Assembly: GCA_017530275.1 (NCBI GenBank)
Contig: JAFXMP010000048.1
Coordinates: forward strand, 1-12,041
Source of the DNA: Clostridia bacterium
GTDB lineage: Bacteria > Bacillota_A > Clostridia > Christensenellales > Aristaeellaceae
Reading direction: 5' to 3'
DNA length: 12,041 bases
This document shows, one piece after another, positions 11,109-12,041 of this stretch (positions within the stretch are counted from its first letter, which is position 1; every line of letters starts with the position of its first letter). The notes under the pieces were generated by a model that was given only the letters and a program-made list of their open reading frames with translations, did not search any database and was not told where the DNA came from. Position numbers and translations under genes: made by a program.

Positions 11109-12041
11109 GTGTTCAAGTATCTCTGGATGGTGACGCAGGACTTGTTTCTGGCCGTTACCCTGACCACCCTCATGCACGTCCTACTGGCCCGGCTGCCGGG
11201 TCAGAAGGGACGGACGATCCACGGAATCGCTTTGGGCGTGGGCGTTTTAGCGTCCATCGCTTTGGCGGCCGTAAAATTCAACACCAAGCTCATTATTTCC
11301 AGCCATTGGAATCATTACATTTACGCAGTCATCCTGACGCTGACCCTGCTCATCCTGATGCTGACGGTTCTGTTTGGCCGGAAGGAAAACGGCAAAGCGA
11401 ACGCGGGAAGCGTGATCCTCTGCGTCGCCGGTTCCCTCCTGTCGGCCACGCTGATTTTCTATTCCCTGCCCGGCGTGCTGCTGTACCCTTTCAGCTTCAA
11501 TACCATGGGGCAAGGGTATTTTTCGTCCTATTATTTGGTGCGCATGGCCGGATGGCTGGGCGCGCTGATCCTGCTGCTGGTTTATTCGCGCCTGCTTTCC
11601 CGCTGCGCGCTGTACATAAAGCCTTACGGACTGCTGCCCGTGCTGCTGAACACAGGGCTTGTGACCTTCGCCGTTTATTGCTTCGGACGCTTCTTCGTCC
11701 CTTGGGTGAACCGGGCCAAGTGGTTGAAATGGCCCGTGAAATACACCGACGCGGCCTACGGCTGGATCGGCGATTGGATGATGTTCACCGCCAATCATTC
11801 CATGCTGTTTATCTGGATCATGGCGGGCATCGCCGTGCTGCTGGCCGTCCTCCTGTTCCGGCAGGGCACGGTCATCAAAGAACCGTATGACAACCCTGCA
11901 CAGCTCCGCAAGCTGAAAGCCCGGAACCGGCACTGGCGGCGCGTGGCTGCGGGCGTGCTGGTATGCGTGGCGTTCTGCACAGTGATCATGACCGTGGTCA
12001 AAACCAACGATACCAAACAGGTGGAATTATCCGCCCCGGAA
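11109..12041 (+). CDS. DUF2318-type iron-transport-associated membrane protein (3' truncated by window edge)
   Basis: A GTG start at 11109 follows GGAGG (11097-11101) and the frame stays open to the window end: 311 residues, VFKYLWMVTQDLFLAVTLTT onward. About eight membrane helices are seen: ~5-27, 36-57, 66-88, 98-126, 142-164, 174-196, 227-249 and 280-300. Conserved-looking loops include WVNRAKWLKWPVKYTDAAYG and WIGDWMMFTANHS. After the last helix the chain begins a soluble segment (KTNDTKQVELSAPE), where DUF2318 proteins carry a cysteine-rich, Fe-S-type domain; that part lies beyond the window. In FTR1/P19 operons this protein is thought to handle electrons for iron reduction during uptake, similar in concept to FtrD. 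The family call rests on topology and operon context; the diagnostic cysteines cannot be seen. Confidence 0.8.
   Translation, partial: MFKYLWMVTQDLFLAVTLTTLMHVLLARLPGQKGRTIHGIALGVGVLASIALAAVKFNTKLIISSHWNHYIYAVILTLTLLILMLTVLFGRKENGKANAGSVILCVAGSLLSATLIFYSLPGVLLYPFSFNTMGQGYFSSYYLVRMAGWLGALILLLVYSRLLSRCALYIKPYGLLPVLLNTGLVTFAVYCFGRFFVPWVNRAKWLKWPVKYTDAAYGWIGDWMMFTANHSMLFIWIMAGIAVLLAVLLFRQGTVIKEPYDNPAQLRKLKARNRHWRRVAAGVLVCVAFCTVIMTVVKTNDTKQVELSAPE

Noticed and set aside
11102..11890. 262-codon plus-strand open frame in another frame from DUF2318
   Set aside because: Arg/Pro/His-rich with no hydrophobic pattern; the GTG 11109 frame has a ribosome site and eight membrane helices and runs to the window end.
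1..12041. Transposases, integrases, tRNA or rRNA genes
   Set aside because: None seen on either strand; the deletions in the SDR and MBL genes have no insertion-sequence ends beside them.

Overview
The window reads as chromosomal DNA of a GC-rich, Gram-positive-type anaerobe, most likely a gut or rumen Clostridia (Christensenellales/Oscillospirales-like). This rests on strong AGGAGG ribosome binding sites, consensus sigma-A promoters, MKKFLALLLAAMMLM-type signal peptides, and the families present. The taxon is an inference; there is no rRNA or marker gene.

Layout. (1) 1-671: the 3' end of a ThuA-like gene, then an SDR gene reduced to its two ends. (2) 674-720: a hairpin terminator serving both converging strands. 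(3) 742-5329, minus strand: a two-gene cyclic-di-GMP operon. The upstream gene is a sensor with two periplasmic-binding-protein domains, a degenerate GGDEF and an intact EAL. The downstream gene is a Cache-HAMP-GGDEF diguanylate cyclase. A 47-bp tandem duplication upstream carries the same -10/-35 pair twice. (4) 5517-5926: AT-rich intergenic DNA with a minus-strand terminator, a possible small secreted-peptide remnant and a plus-strand promoter. (5) 5927-7218: a small helix-turn-helix protein, a broken metallo-beta-lactamase-fold gene and a SAM methyltransferase. (6) 7262-7410: a consensus promoter, a 16-bp operator and an intrinsic terminator with no gene between them, the signature of a small RNA. 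(7) 7521-8287, minus strand: an AraC-type activator without a sensor domain, overlapping a short DtxR-like regulator. (8) 8288-8526: a control region. (9) 8527-12041, plus strand: an iron-uptake operon of FTR1 permease, P19/Tp34-type periplasmic iron-binding protein and DUF2318 membrane protein (cut by the window end).

Regions 5-9 are tied together by one palindrome, GTTAG-N6-CTAAC, seen six times within 2.6 kb and always at a promoter or gene start. Its half-sites match the core of the DtxR/IdeR iron box. My reading is one iron-responsive locus. Under iron sufficiency a DtxR-type repressor would hold off the HTH gene, the methyltransferase unit, the small RNA, the araC-dtxR operon and the FTR1 operon. 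Under starvation the AraC protein would activate FTR1 through two direct repeats 21 bp apart, while the small RNA acts on ribosome binding sites through a C/U-rich linker. Two features are unexpected: the DtxR-like protein encoded here appears to have lost all canonical metal ligands, and the small RNA is not an annotated family that I recognise.
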